From assembly GCA_946414075.1 (NCBI GenBank), contig CAMKNA010000006.1, positions 1 to 64,000 on the forward strand: a stretch of 64,000 nt of DNA. The letters run 5' to 3'. Below, one piece after another: positions 27,631-36,321 of this stretch. Position numbers and translations under genes: made by a program. The stretch's first letter is position 1. The number at the start of each line of letters is the position of its first letter. Source of the stretch: an uncultured Fibrobacter sp. (GTDB taxonomy: Bacteria; Fibrobacterota; Fibrobacteria; Fibrobacterales; Fibrobacteraceae). The notes under the pieces are model-generated. The model ran no database searches, had not been told where the DNA came from, and worked only from the letters and a program-made list of their open reading frames with translations.

Positions 27631-27669
27631 ATACTATTTTCTTGTAACGGGCTATAGGTTTAAACTATG
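27631..27669 (-). promoter_or_regulatory. mccB-mccA promoter with operator (CATAGTTTAAACCTATA, 17 bp, TAGTAT)
   Basis: ATAG-N7-CTAT at 27654-27668; -10 TAGTAT at 27631-27636; identical spacing to metY promoter. Confidence 0.7.
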
Positions 27670-27680
27670 GCGCACATTTT

Positions 27681-28220
27681 CTACAGCGTGCGCTCGAATT
27701 CCGCCAGGAACTTGCGGCCCTGTTCCCATTCACCCAGGTTGCAATCCGAATTGATGTGGCCAAGGGCCCCTGCGTTGAACAGCTTGGCTCCCCACGACTT
27801 GGCAAAGAATTCTGCACGAGCGTAGGTCATATACGGGTCGTTTTCACTACCCACGATGCATGTGGGTACCGGAAGCTTGCCTAAGGGCATGGGGGCAAAG
27901 TTGCTGATGGATTCCACCTCGTCGGTATCGGCGGGGGCTACCAAAAACGCTCCCTTGATGTTTGCGGGAAGTTCGTGCTTTTCCTGTGCCCGCAAGAGCC
28001 AGAATACGGTGGTCACGCTGCCCAGGCTGTGGGAGACCAGAATGGTGTCGCCTTTCAGCTGCTTGATGGTTTCGCCAAGGGTTTCTACCCATTCTTCTTT
28101 TTGCGGTTTGTCCCAGCAACGCTGGTAAACACGGGATGCGTTGGGCAGGCTTTTTGCCCAGAAGGTCTGCCAGTGGCTCGGACCGGAATTATTCAATCCA
28201 GGGACTATCAAATAGTTCAT
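27681..28220 (-). CDS. RBBP9/YdeN family alpha/beta hydrolase
   Basis: YLIVPGLNNSGPSHWQTFWAK; ILVSHSLGSVTTVFWL. Confidence 0.88.
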   Translation of the reverse strand: MNYLIVPGLNNSGPSHWQTFWAKSLPNASRVYQRCWDKPQKEEWVETLGETIKQLKGDTILVSHSLGSVTTVFWLLRAQEKHELPANIKGAFLVAPADTDEVESISNFAPMPLGKLPVPTCIVGSENDPYMTYARAEFFAKSWGAKLFNAGALGHINSDCNLGEWEQGRKFLAEFERTL

Positions 28221-28317
28221 GTTGGACCCCTTTTCACAAGTGAAAAATAAAAAAAGGCGCTCCCGAAAAAGGACTTCAAATCTCTCGGGAACGCCAGCTT
28301 GTACGGAGAGTACAAAC

Positions 28318-28875
28318 TTACTTGATGTCTTTTCTCCAGGTGGCGGGCTTGAACTCGCCAACAATGGGGAGCAGACGCTGGTCCACGTCGATTTTCAGTA
28401 CTGAGTTGAAGTTGTTGGTGGCGATCATCTGGGCCGCAAAGCCTACGATGGCCACAATCTCGGAATCGCTGTAGAACTTGCGCAGTTCATCGAAGTAGGA
28501 ATCCGGCACGGCGGTGGGGTCCTTCACGATTTGCCTTGCAAGCTTCACGAGAATCTCTTCGTTCTTCTCGTATTCAAAGCCGTTCGGGTCGATACCAAGA
28601 GCCTTCAGGTCGCTGATGAAGAACAGCGAGCAGAGCTGGCAGCTGTTGGTGGTAGAAACGGCGTGGGCGTACACAGTGGCGGCACGCTGGCCGATGATTT
28701 CCACAAGGCGCCCCCAGCTGGTGTACCAGCCCATGAAAGCGTCAAATGTTGCGTAGTCCTGCAGCAGCGCACGCTTCATGTTGGTAATCTTGCCGGTAGA
28801 GACGAGCTTTTCATAGGCTTCCTTGGCCTTGCCCTGAGCTTCGTCAACAGATTCGATAAATTTTACTCTTGCCAT
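28318..28875 (-). CDS. Carboxymuconolactone decarboxylase/AhpD-like protein
   Basis: AHAVSTTNSCQLCSLFF CxxC motif in helical fold. Confidence 0.75.
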   Translation of the reverse strand: MARVKFIESVDEAQGKAKEAYEKLVSTGKITNMKRALLQDYATFDAFMGWYTSWGRLVEIIGQRAATVYAHAVSTTNSCQLCSLFFISDLKALGIDPNGFEYEKNEEILVKLARQIVKDPTAVPDSYFDELRKFYSDSEIVAIVGFAAQMIATNNFNSVLKIDVDQRLLPIVGEFKPATWRKDIK

Positions 28876-29024
28876 ATTTTGCACTCTCCGTTGGTGCGAT
28901 TGCACCGTTTTTTGTTGCGCAAAATATAGAAGCGGTTTTTCGCTCTGTCCAATATTTAATTCTTATGCGGAGTTATCAGTTTTTTTTATAGTGTCCGTGG
29001 CTGGCGGGCCCGATTTGGCGCCTT

Positions 29025-29270
29025 TTACGGTTCGCGGCCGAGTACTGCTCGGGCCAGCTGGTCGGCACAGGAGGTAGGCTTGCTGCCGCAGGTGTTGCCC
29101 AGGAGTTTTGCCGCGATATCTTCGGCGCTCATGCCTTCGCAGAGTTTTGCGATGGCCTTCAGGTTGCCGTTGCAACCGCCTGTGAAGCGGATATTGCGGA
29201 TCTTGTCGCCATCACGGGTGAACTGGATGGTGGTGGCGCAAGTGCCTTTTGTCTTGAATGTCTCTTCCAT
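29025..29270 (-). CDS. TSCPD-domain protein
   Basis: FTGGCNGNLKAIAKLCEGMSAEDIAAKLLGNTCGSKPTSCADQLARAV. Confidence 0.88.
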   Translation of the reverse strand: MEETFKTKGTCATTIQFTRDGDKIRNIRFTGGCNGNLKAIAKLCEGMSAEDIAAKLLGNTCGSKPTSCADQLARAVLGREP

Positions 29271-29311
29271 AAGGTACCTCTGGCCAAAATATAATTTGTA
29301 AATTATGACTC

Positions 29312-32300
29312 ATGAAGTTAAATGCGGTTTTCTTTGCATTTGTTTTGGGGCTTTTGTCTTTGGCCCAGGCAGCGGACACCTTGGAGGTGTTCGTATTGCT
29401 GGTGGATTTTAAGCAGGAAAAGCCCGACAATTCGCTGACGACGGGCGATGGCAGGTTTAATTCCGATACCAAGGTGAACTACAAGCTGGACCCTTCGGGG
29501 GTTCGCGCCAACCCCAACTATTGGCTTAGGCATTTCGAGTTTGTGAACGCTTTTTACCAGGCGGCTAGCGGAGGCAAGCTGGCGGTTCGGGCTCGTGTTT
29601 TCCCGGAAAACTCTCTTTACACCTTGGATAAGCCCATCATGGGTTACAATAGGACGGCCAAGAGCAAGGGTGAAAAGACAGCGGAATATGACGAGGACCG
29701 CAGCAGGCTTTACCTGAACTTCATTTACGATGCGGTGGCCAAGGCCCATTCTTCTAGCGAGTCGCCTTTCAAGGTTCCCCTTTCAAAGAACCCGAATGTG
29801 AAACGCTCCTACATGATTGCCCACGCAGGGGCGAGCCGCCTGCTGGATGGCGGGAGCATGGGCACCCGTAATGCGGATACGCCGGGTGACTTTTTGGACA
29901 TTTATGTGGATAAGGACGCTTGGATGTACCTGATGCCCGATTCGGCGAAGGTGAAGAGCGTGCAACCCGTGATGGGCGTGGGCGAGAACGGCGATACGGT
30001 GACGACGGCCCTTGCTCTGGAAGGTGCAACGGATACCCTGCGCTCTATCATGGTGGTGTCGGAGACGGCATCCCAGGATGGGCTGAATTGGGGTATCAAC
30101 GGAATCATCACGAACCAGGTGGGGCGCGAGCTTGGGCTCCCCAACACCTACGATGTGGTGAAGGGCATTAGCCGCCTGGGTTATTTTGACCTGATGGATT
30201 TTGCGGGTTACAATGCAGGTAATGGATTTTTCCCTGCGTTGCCCGCAGCTTGGGACAGGCTCTATATGGGTTGGGGCACGGTAAAGGAAGTTCGTCCTAC
30301 GGCGGGTCACCCGGTGACGGTGGAGATCGCTGCTGCGGGTAGCGGTCTCGGTACTGAAATCGTGAAAGTCCCCCTGAACGGTAGCGAATACCTGTTGATC
30401 GAGAACCGTCAGCGCAGCTGGAACAAGGATGGTACGGTAGAAGTGGCCCATGTTCGTGATGCCGGTGCCCAGACAGAAACGCAAAAGATTACAGTGCCGG
30501 CGGATAGCATTTCCAAGCTTTTTGAGGATAGCGTTTGTGTGAAGGACAAGTGCAAAGCCAATGCGAAGCAGCTGAGCGGATTTATCTTGGCCCCCAGTTC
30601 CTTTGATGCGGGCCTGCCAGCCAGTGGCATTGCGGTTTGGAAGGTGAACGACTGGTATCTTCGTGAAACGCTGAAGTACGGTATCGCCAACTTCTGGGGC
30701 GGCGATACGCTGCGTGACCACCAGTTCGGAATTTCGCTTGTAGAGTCCGACGGAATCCTCAGCATAGGCAAGTCCTTCAAGAATGCCTTGGGCGAAGATA
30801 CCTATGATTACGGCTCCGGAACAGATTTGTTGCCACACTTGCGCATTCCCGCAAAGGATTCCAAGCAGAAGTTCGATACGGTAAAGACCATTGCCCCTAC
30901 GGGATATGCCAACACCATGACCACCCAGGGTGGCTACACGGGAATCAAGATTACGGTGAATGTTCCCAAGGGTGCTCGCAAGGAAAAAACATCCAACGCC
31001 TTCATGGGCGACAGTGTGCTGAACTTTGCAGCCCCCATTATCAGCGTGACCATCAGCATTGATGACGGCAGTATCGAAGGGAGCAAGTTCCCCCGCGAGA
31101 TTGGCCTAAATTCGGCGGTGCGCGGCGCGGTGTTCGTAGATGACCCGGAACACGATGGGCAAAAGATTATCGTGGTGGGCGCTGAAGATGGAACCCTGCA
31201 GGCCTTCAATGCCCTGGGCGACACGCTGTTCGTGGCGGATACGGTGATAACCAAGAAGTCCCTGACCCGCGACAGTGCGAAGGTCGAAGTGCCGTTGTAC
31301 CGCGTGGGGCCGAGCAATGGAGCGCTGGTGGGCATGGCCAGCGATGGCAAGGATGTTTACAGCCTGCACAGGAACAAGCTGGTAAAGACCCGCTTTGTAG
31401 GCGGCATCCCAATACAAGATGAAATTGCGGTAGATTCCGCTACGGCAGGGCCTGTCGTTCACGATGGAAAAATCTGGATTGCCAGCCGCGAAGGCGTGGT
31501 GACCTACGATGCAGTCAAGTTTGAAAAGAAGTCGACAATAAACGTTCATGAGTCCAATTCGACAGCGTCAAAAATCTATACCGATATGGCTTATTGCAAG
31601 CAAGATGCCGGCAAGGGTATCGAGAGTGTACAGGTGTCTAGCGATGGCGAGCTCTTTACGACACAGGGGTGGATTAAGCTGAACGGAAAATCTGGTGAGA
31701 CATTCCGCATTGCCTGTACCGATATGGATCGGGATGACAAGGTGGATATTATCGCTGTGGGCAGTCGCGGGACCGTTGTGGCTGTGAATTATGATGATGC
31801 CAAAAAGGGCCTGGTGACCCGCTGGACAAAAAGCTACAAGCGTGGCGCCGCAGGCACAAGCGGCCTGAAGGACGAGACTTCGGGTATTGCCATCGGCGAT
31901 ATCAACGGAGACAAGTATCCTGAAATCGTCTTCTTGGGCGACAATCTGGTTTATGCCCTGGACCGTTCGGGCTTGCCTATCGCTGGGTTCCCCGTAAAGA
32001 TTAGCCGCGGGACCCCGATTTATGGATTCTTTAGCGACCCGGTTCTTGTGGATGTAAATGGCGATGCTGACCCTGAAATTCTAGTGCCCAGCAACGATGG
32101 CCTGGTTTATGCCTACACCGGCAAGGGTAAGGCCCTGACTGAAAAAGACGGGTTCCCGCTGGCGGCCGGCAGCTTTGAGTACGTGGAGTCCACAAAGCAG
32201 CTGAAGCCCATGAGCATCTTCGTGACAGATGCCGTTCCCACGGCAAAGTCGGCCGGGCCCGAGATTTACGCTTTGCATCGTGACAAGCTCTCGGCGTTCC

Positions 32301-32716
32301 GCTTGCGGAAGGCCACCACAGGGGCGGCTGAATCTCTGGCGGCCTGGACGCTCCCTGCTGGCGGAAACGAAAGGACGGGATACTTTGACGCTTCAAGGCT
32401 GGGTACACCCGAGGCCTCCAAGCAGAAAGACGAGATCCGAGAATTCTTCGTGTACCCGAACCCCGTGCGGGGTGGAAACGCCAAGGCCCGCTTTGAAATC
32501 GGGAACAGTGCCAAGACGGTCACTCTGGAAATTTACGACATTACGGGCTACTGCGTCTACCAGCAGAAAATGTCTGGGGTAGAGGCGGGTCGGAACCAGT
32601 TCGAGAACTTGGACCTGAAGGCTTTGGGTAGCGATGTCTATACGGTCCGGCTACAGGTGAAGTTCAGTTCCGGCAAGACCAAGCAGAAGCTTTACCGCAT
32701 TGGGGTAGTGAAATGA
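29312..32716 (+). CDS. Secreted M6-type metalloprotease homologue with degenerate zinc motif, FG-GAP/VCBS-like repeats and C-terminal sorting-like domain
   Basis: NQVGRELGLPNTYDVVKGISRLGYFDLMDFAGYNAGNGFFPALPAAWDRLYMGWG aligns by eye to M6 HExxH region; DINGDKYPEIVFLGDN, DVNGDADPEILVPSNDG; C-term FFVYPNPVRGGNAKARFEI. Confidence 0.75.
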   Translation: MKLNAVFFAFVLGLLSLAQAADTLEVFVLLVDFKQEKPDNSLTTGDGRFNSDTKVNYKLDPSGVRANPNYWLRHFEFVNAFYQAASGGKLAVRARVFPENSLYTLDKPIMGYNRTAKSKGEKTAEYDEDRSRLYLNFIYDAVAKAHSSSESPFKVPLSKNPNVKRSYMIAHAGASRLLDGGSMGTRNADTPGDFLDIYVDKDAWMYLMPDSAKVKSVQPVMGVGENGDTVTTALALEGATDTLRSIMVVSETASQDGLNWGINGIITNQVGRELGLPNTYDVVKGISRLGYFDLMDFAGYNAGNGFFPALPAAWDRLYMGWGTVKEVRPTAGHPVTVEIAAAGSGLGTEIVKVPLNGSEYLLIENRQRSWNKDGTVEVAHVRDAGAQTETQKITVPADSISKLFEDSVCVKDKCKANAKQLSGFILAPSSFDAGLPASGIAVWKVNDWYLRETLKYGIANFWGGDTLRDHQFGISLVESDGILSIGKSFKNALGEDTYDYGSGTDLLPHLRIPAKDSKQKFDTVKTIAPTGYANTMTTQGGYTGIKITVNVPKGARKEKTSNAFMGDSVLNFAAPIISVTISIDDGSIEGSKFPREIGLNSAVRGAVFVDDPEHDGQKIIVVGAEDGTLQAFNALGDTLFVADTVITKKSLTRDSAKVEVPLYRVGPSNGALVGMASDGKDVYSLHRNKLVKTRFVGGIPIQDEIAVDSATAGPVVHDGKIWIASREGVVTYDAVKFEKKSTINVHESNSTASKIYTDMAYCKQDAGKGIESVQVSSDGELFTTQGWIKLNGKSGETFRIACTDMDRDDKVDIIAVGSRGTVVAVNYDDAKKGLVTRWTKSYKRGAAGTSGLKDETSGIAIGDINGDKYPEIVFLGDNLVYALDRSGLPIAGFPVKISRGTPIYGFFSDPVLVDVNGDADPEILVPSNDGLVYAYTGKGKALTEKDGFPLAAGSFEYVESTKQLKPMSIFVTDAVPTAKSAGPEIYALHRDKLSAFRLRKATTGAAESLAAWTLPAGGNERTGYFDASRLGTPEASKQKDEIREFFVYPNPVRGGNAKARFEIGNSAKTVTLEIYDITGYCVYQQKMSGVEAGRNQFENLDLKALGSDVYTVRLQVKFSSGKTKQKLYRIGVVK

Positions 32717-33618
32717 ATAAAAGCATATGCAGAGTGATTCTGGCATTTTTAATTACCGCCACCCTTGTCGCCTGTTCAGCAGGTGGTGGTGAACAGACTT
32801 TTGAACCGCTGCGTCCTGATGAGAATGCCGACACTGTCAATTCTTCAGACGGCAAGGGCTCTTCTGATTCGGCTGCTCCTGAATCTTCTAGCGGAGCGGT
32901 CGAAGATTCTACCTGGGCGCCCCTTATGGAGTGGGCCGTAATTCCTGCGACTAGCATTATTCGTGGTACGGCCACCTATTCTATTTCCGGCTTTGAAATT
33001 ACCACTACCGAAGTGACTCGGGATGTTTACAGCAAGGTTATGGGTGATATTCCCCAGCAGGTAAACGATGGCGCGGATTTCCCGGTGGAAAATGTGAACT
33101 GGTACCAGGCGGTTCTCTTCTGCAACGCCTACTCTAAGCTGCTTGGCCGCGATACGGCCTATGTCTATACTTCTGTTGGTGATGAATTCTATTTGAATGA
33201 TCTTTCTATTGATTATGCTGCCAAGGGCGCAATTCGCCTGCCCACAGAAAACGAGTGGGAAGTTGCCGCCCGCGGCGGAACCACCAGCACCTATTACTGG
33301 GGCACGGAGGAAGCCAAGAATTACGCCTATTACGCACAAAGTAAAGGCCCCGTGGCGGTAGGTCAGTACTTGCCCAATGAATATGGTCTCTACGACATGG
33401 GTGGGAATGTGGCCGAGTGGGTAAACGACTGGTATGGTACCTACGAGAATAAGGATATGGAGGACCCTACCGGTGCAGAAAAGGGGACAAACCGGGTTGT
33501 GCGCGGGGGCGGTTGGAGCGACAAGGTGTCGGCCCTTGCTTCTAGTGAACGCGCAAAGAAGGCTCCCCTGTATAAGGGCCACAGTTTGGGCTTCCGGATA
33601 GCTCGATCCGCAATGTAA
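32713..33618 (+). CDS. SUMF1/formylglycine-generating-enzyme-like lipoprotein
   Basis: Lipobox LVACSA; RLPTENEWEVAARGG, YGLYDMGGNVAEWVNDWYG, RVVRGGGWSD, LGFRIAR. Confidence 0.9.
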   Translation: MNKSICRVILAFLITATLVACSAGGGEQTFEPLRPDENADTVNSSDGKGSSDSAAPESSSGAVEDSTWAPLMEWAVIPATSIIRGTATYSISGFEITTTEVTRDVYSKVMGDIPQQVNDGADFPVENVNWYQAVLFCNAYSKLLGRDTAYVYTSVGDEFYLNDLSIDYAAKGAIRLPTENEWEVAARGGTTSTYYWGTEEAKNYAYYAQSKGPVAVGQYLPNEYGLYDMGGNVAEWVNDWYGTYENKDMEDPTGAEKGTNRVVRGGGWSDKVSALASSERAKKAPLYKGHSLGFRIARSAM

Positions 33619-33646
33619 AATAGGCAAAATTTTTAGATTTGGTGTT

Positions 33647-34153
33647 ATGAAGTATATTGGCTGGATTTTCCTGTTTGTGGTTCTCTTGTTCCTTGGGTGT
33701 TCCAAGGAAGAACCTGCGCCATTGCCGCCCTTGAAAAAGATTGATGTCCCCGAGGGAGTGGTCGGTCTTTATTCGGGTAGGCTTCCTTGCGAAAATTGTA
33801 GGGCGAACATTGTCAAGGTTCAGCTTAAAGAGGACAGTTCGGTGGTGTTTGTCCAGAATATCGTCAGGGGCTCCACTCCCGATTCCATCGATACGGATAC
33901 CCTGTTGGGGCGGTTCTCCTTGACTGGCGACAAGATGCTCGTAGATCTTTCCGAGGGGAAGGTCCGCTATAATTTCCAACGAGAACCTTACGGTTCGTTC
34001 GCGTTGCTTACGGGAGCCGGCACGGTCTACAGGGATCAGGACGATATGAAGGCGGAGCTTGTCAGGATCTATGTCAATCCTTTGAGAACGCCTGCTGATA
34101 CTGCGACTGGCGACAGTGTAAAGAAAGATTCTGCGGTGGCAGGAGAAAAGTGA
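33647..34153 (+). CDS. NlpE-like lipoprotein
   Basis: Lipobox LFLGCSK; GLYSGRLPCENCRANIVKVQL resembles NlpE N-terminal CxxC. Confidence 0.65.
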   Translation: MKYIGWIFLFVVLLFLGCSKEEPAPLPPLKKIDVPEGVVGLYSGRLPCENCRANIVKVQLKEDSSVVFVQNIVRGSTPDSIDTDTLLGRFSLTGDKMLVDLSEGKVRYNFQREPYGSFALLTGAGTVYRDQDDMKAELVRIYVNPLRTPADTATGDSVKKDSAVAGEK

Positions 34154-34920
34154 TGCGGTGTACGGCTCTGATTGTAGATGACGAACCGCTTGCACGCGTA
34201 CGCATGCGTTCTCTGCTGGAGCCTTTTTCTTCCGAAATAGAGATTATAGGGGAGGCATCTTCCGGGGCGGATGCTATTGAAAAAATAACCCAGCTTTTGC
34301 CCGATGTGGTGTTTCTGGATATTCAGTTGAACGACATGGATGCTTTCGAAGCGCTTAGATCCTTGGAAGACGACATGCCCCTGATAGTCTTTACCACGGC
34401 CTACGATAATTTTGCCTTGCGTGCCTACGAAGAGAATACGGTTGATTACCTGCTGAAGCCCGTTGAACCCGCCCGCCTGGAAAAGACGGTGGAAAAGTTG
34501 CGGAAACGACTGGAACAGTCGGCATCGGAAAACCAGTTGCCCGAAAATTTCTCCTGGGATTCATTCCGGCAGATGATGGGCTCTGCAAACAATTACCTGC
34601 AGCGCCTTCAGGTGAAAATAGGTGACCGGATTCTGCTTGTGAATGTGGACGAGATTGTCCGTTTCCAGAGCGAGGAGAAATATACGACGGTCTATGCCCT
34701 GAGTGGACAGTATGTAATTGATATGCCCCTTGTGGATTTGGAAAAGAAGCTGGACCCGCGGCAGTTTGTGCGGATTCACCGGGCACACCTGGTGGCTATC
34801 GACTACATCGCTGAAATCAGGAAAAGCGACATGAGCCGGCTGAATGTGGTGTTGCGGGACAAGGACCATACCCAGCTGCTGGTAAGTAGGAATTTTGTGA
34901 AAAGGGTGCGTAGCCTTTAA
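34150..34920 (+). CDS. LytTR-type response regulator
   Basis: ALIVDDEPLARVRMRSLLE receiver; VFLDIQLNDMDAFEAL; C-term LytTR (IVRFQSEEKYTTVYA...FVRIHRAHLVAIDYI). Confidence 0.93.
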   Translation: MMRCTALIVDDEPLARVRMRSLLEPFSSEIEIIGEASSGADAIEKITQLLPDVVFLDIQLNDMDAFEALRSLEDDMPLIVFTTAYDNFALRAYEENTVDYLLKPVEPARLEKTVEKLRKRLEQSASENQLPENFSWDSFRQMMGSANNYLQRLQVKIGDRILLVNVDEIVRFQSEEKYTTVYALSGQYVIDMPLVDLEKKLDPRQFVRIHRAHLVAIDYIAEIRKSDMSRLNVVLRDKDHTQLLVSRNFVKRVRSL

Positions 34921-34931
34921 TTGAGTCTTGT

Positions 34932-36320
34932 ATGGAAAATTCACCGAAACATTTTTCGACGAAGAAGTTTTTGAAGGGCCTGACCCGGGAAATTATCGTC
35001 CCGGTAGTGCTTGCGCTGATTGTCATCCAGTATGTGATTCAGGCGTTTCAGATTCCCAGCGGCTCCATGGAAGACTCCCTGCACACGGGAGATTTCTTGC
35101 TGGGGCTCAAGTTTACCTACGGGTCGCCCATACCTTTCAGCAACCAGCATTTCCCTGGCTACACATTACCCGAGAAGGGCGATGTGGTAATCTTCCGTTA
35201 TCCAGGTGAACCTGAATATCCGGACAACAATCCTGGGCGTTATACCCATCTTTTTAATGCCCTGATGCTTGGGAATTTCTACTGGGACCACGAACCTGAG
35301 GAAGGTCAGCCCCACTTGATTCACTATGCCGATGGCCCGAAGGACTACATTAAGCGCTGTGTTGGCGTGAGCGGCGATACCCTGGCGGTTCACGAGGGAA
35401 AACTCTATCTGAACGGCGTCCGCCAGGATACGCTTCCGGGGCATGGTAAGTACACGGCCACATTCCGGAGCAAGTCTCCCAAGGACGAGCGGGAGACCTT
35501 TGTGGTTCCGTCGGTGGGGGATGTGTTCTATGTGGATTCCCTACCGTTGGAAAAGTTGTGGTGGCTCCGCTCCCTGGTGCTGCAGGAAAATCCTGATAGC
35601 CATGTGGAATTGGACCTTTCTCTTTGGCGTGATGGCGTAGAAGACAACAACTACGAATTCGAGAATTTCTTCATTCCGGTGGAAAACGACCGTAGCCTTT
35701 TAATAAACGACATGTTACGCTACAACCGTACCGTATTGCAGCAGCATCTGGTCCAGGGCGATACGATTTACGGTACCATGAGTTTTGCCTATTTCAAGGA
35801 GCTTTCGAGAATTGGGTTCTTGCCCATGCTGGATCCCCACCAGAAGGGTGGCATGACCCGCCAGGTGAGCTATATCGGGCTTGAAGCTTCGGTGTTGCGG
35901 GATTTGGAAGGGAATGTGGCTTTGCTGAACAAGTCGGCTGATACTCTGGTCGTAGACAGTCTCGTTGGGGATTCTGCGACGGTGGATACGACTGCAATTG
36001 ACACATCGGTAGCCTCTGCGGAAAAGGTTGCTTCGAAGTTTGAGATTCGGCGTCGCCTGTTGGTAGATGGCAAGCCCATCGAGAGCTACACCGTCAAGAC
36101 TCCGCAGTTCTTTATGATGGGGGACAACCGCGACAATTCCGCCGACAGCCGCTACTGGGGTTTTGTTTCGTTACGCAATGTTCGTGCGAAAGCGTTTGTG
36201 ATTTATTTCTCCTTCGAAAACGAAAACCAGAAATTCGCCCTGGGCAACCCCTTCACCTGGTGGCGCATTCCCTTCAACATCCGTTGGAGCCGTATAGGCA
36301 AGATTATACCCCTGATTTGA
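34932..36320 (+). CDS. lepB: Signal peptidase I with large insertion
   Basis: IPSGSMEDSLHTGDFLL; DYIKRCVGVSGDTL; MMGDNRDNSADSRYWGFV. Confidence 0.93.
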   Translation: MENSPKHFSTKKFLKGLTREIIVPVVLALIVIQYVIQAFQIPSGSMEDSLHTGDFLLGLKFTYGSPIPFSNQHFPGYTLPEKGDVVIFRYPGEPEYPDNNPGRYTHLFNALMLGNFYWDHEPEEGQPHLIHYADGPKDYIKRCVGVSGDTLAVHEGKLYLNGVRQDTLPGHGKYTATFRSKSPKDERETFVVPSVGDVFYVDSLPLEKLWWLRSLVLQENPDSHVELDLSLWRDGVEDNNYEFENFFIPVENDRSLLINDMLRYNRTVLQQHLVQGDTIYGTMSFAYFKELSRIGFLPMLDPHQKGGMTRQVSYIGLEASVLRDLEGNVALLNKSADTLVVDSLVGDSATVDTTAIDTSVASAEKVASKFEIRRRLLVDGKPIESYTVKTPQFFMMGDNRDNSADSRYWGFVSLRNVRAKAFVIYFSFENENQKFALGNPFTWWRIPFNIRWSRIGKIIPLI

Positions 36321-36321
36321 T

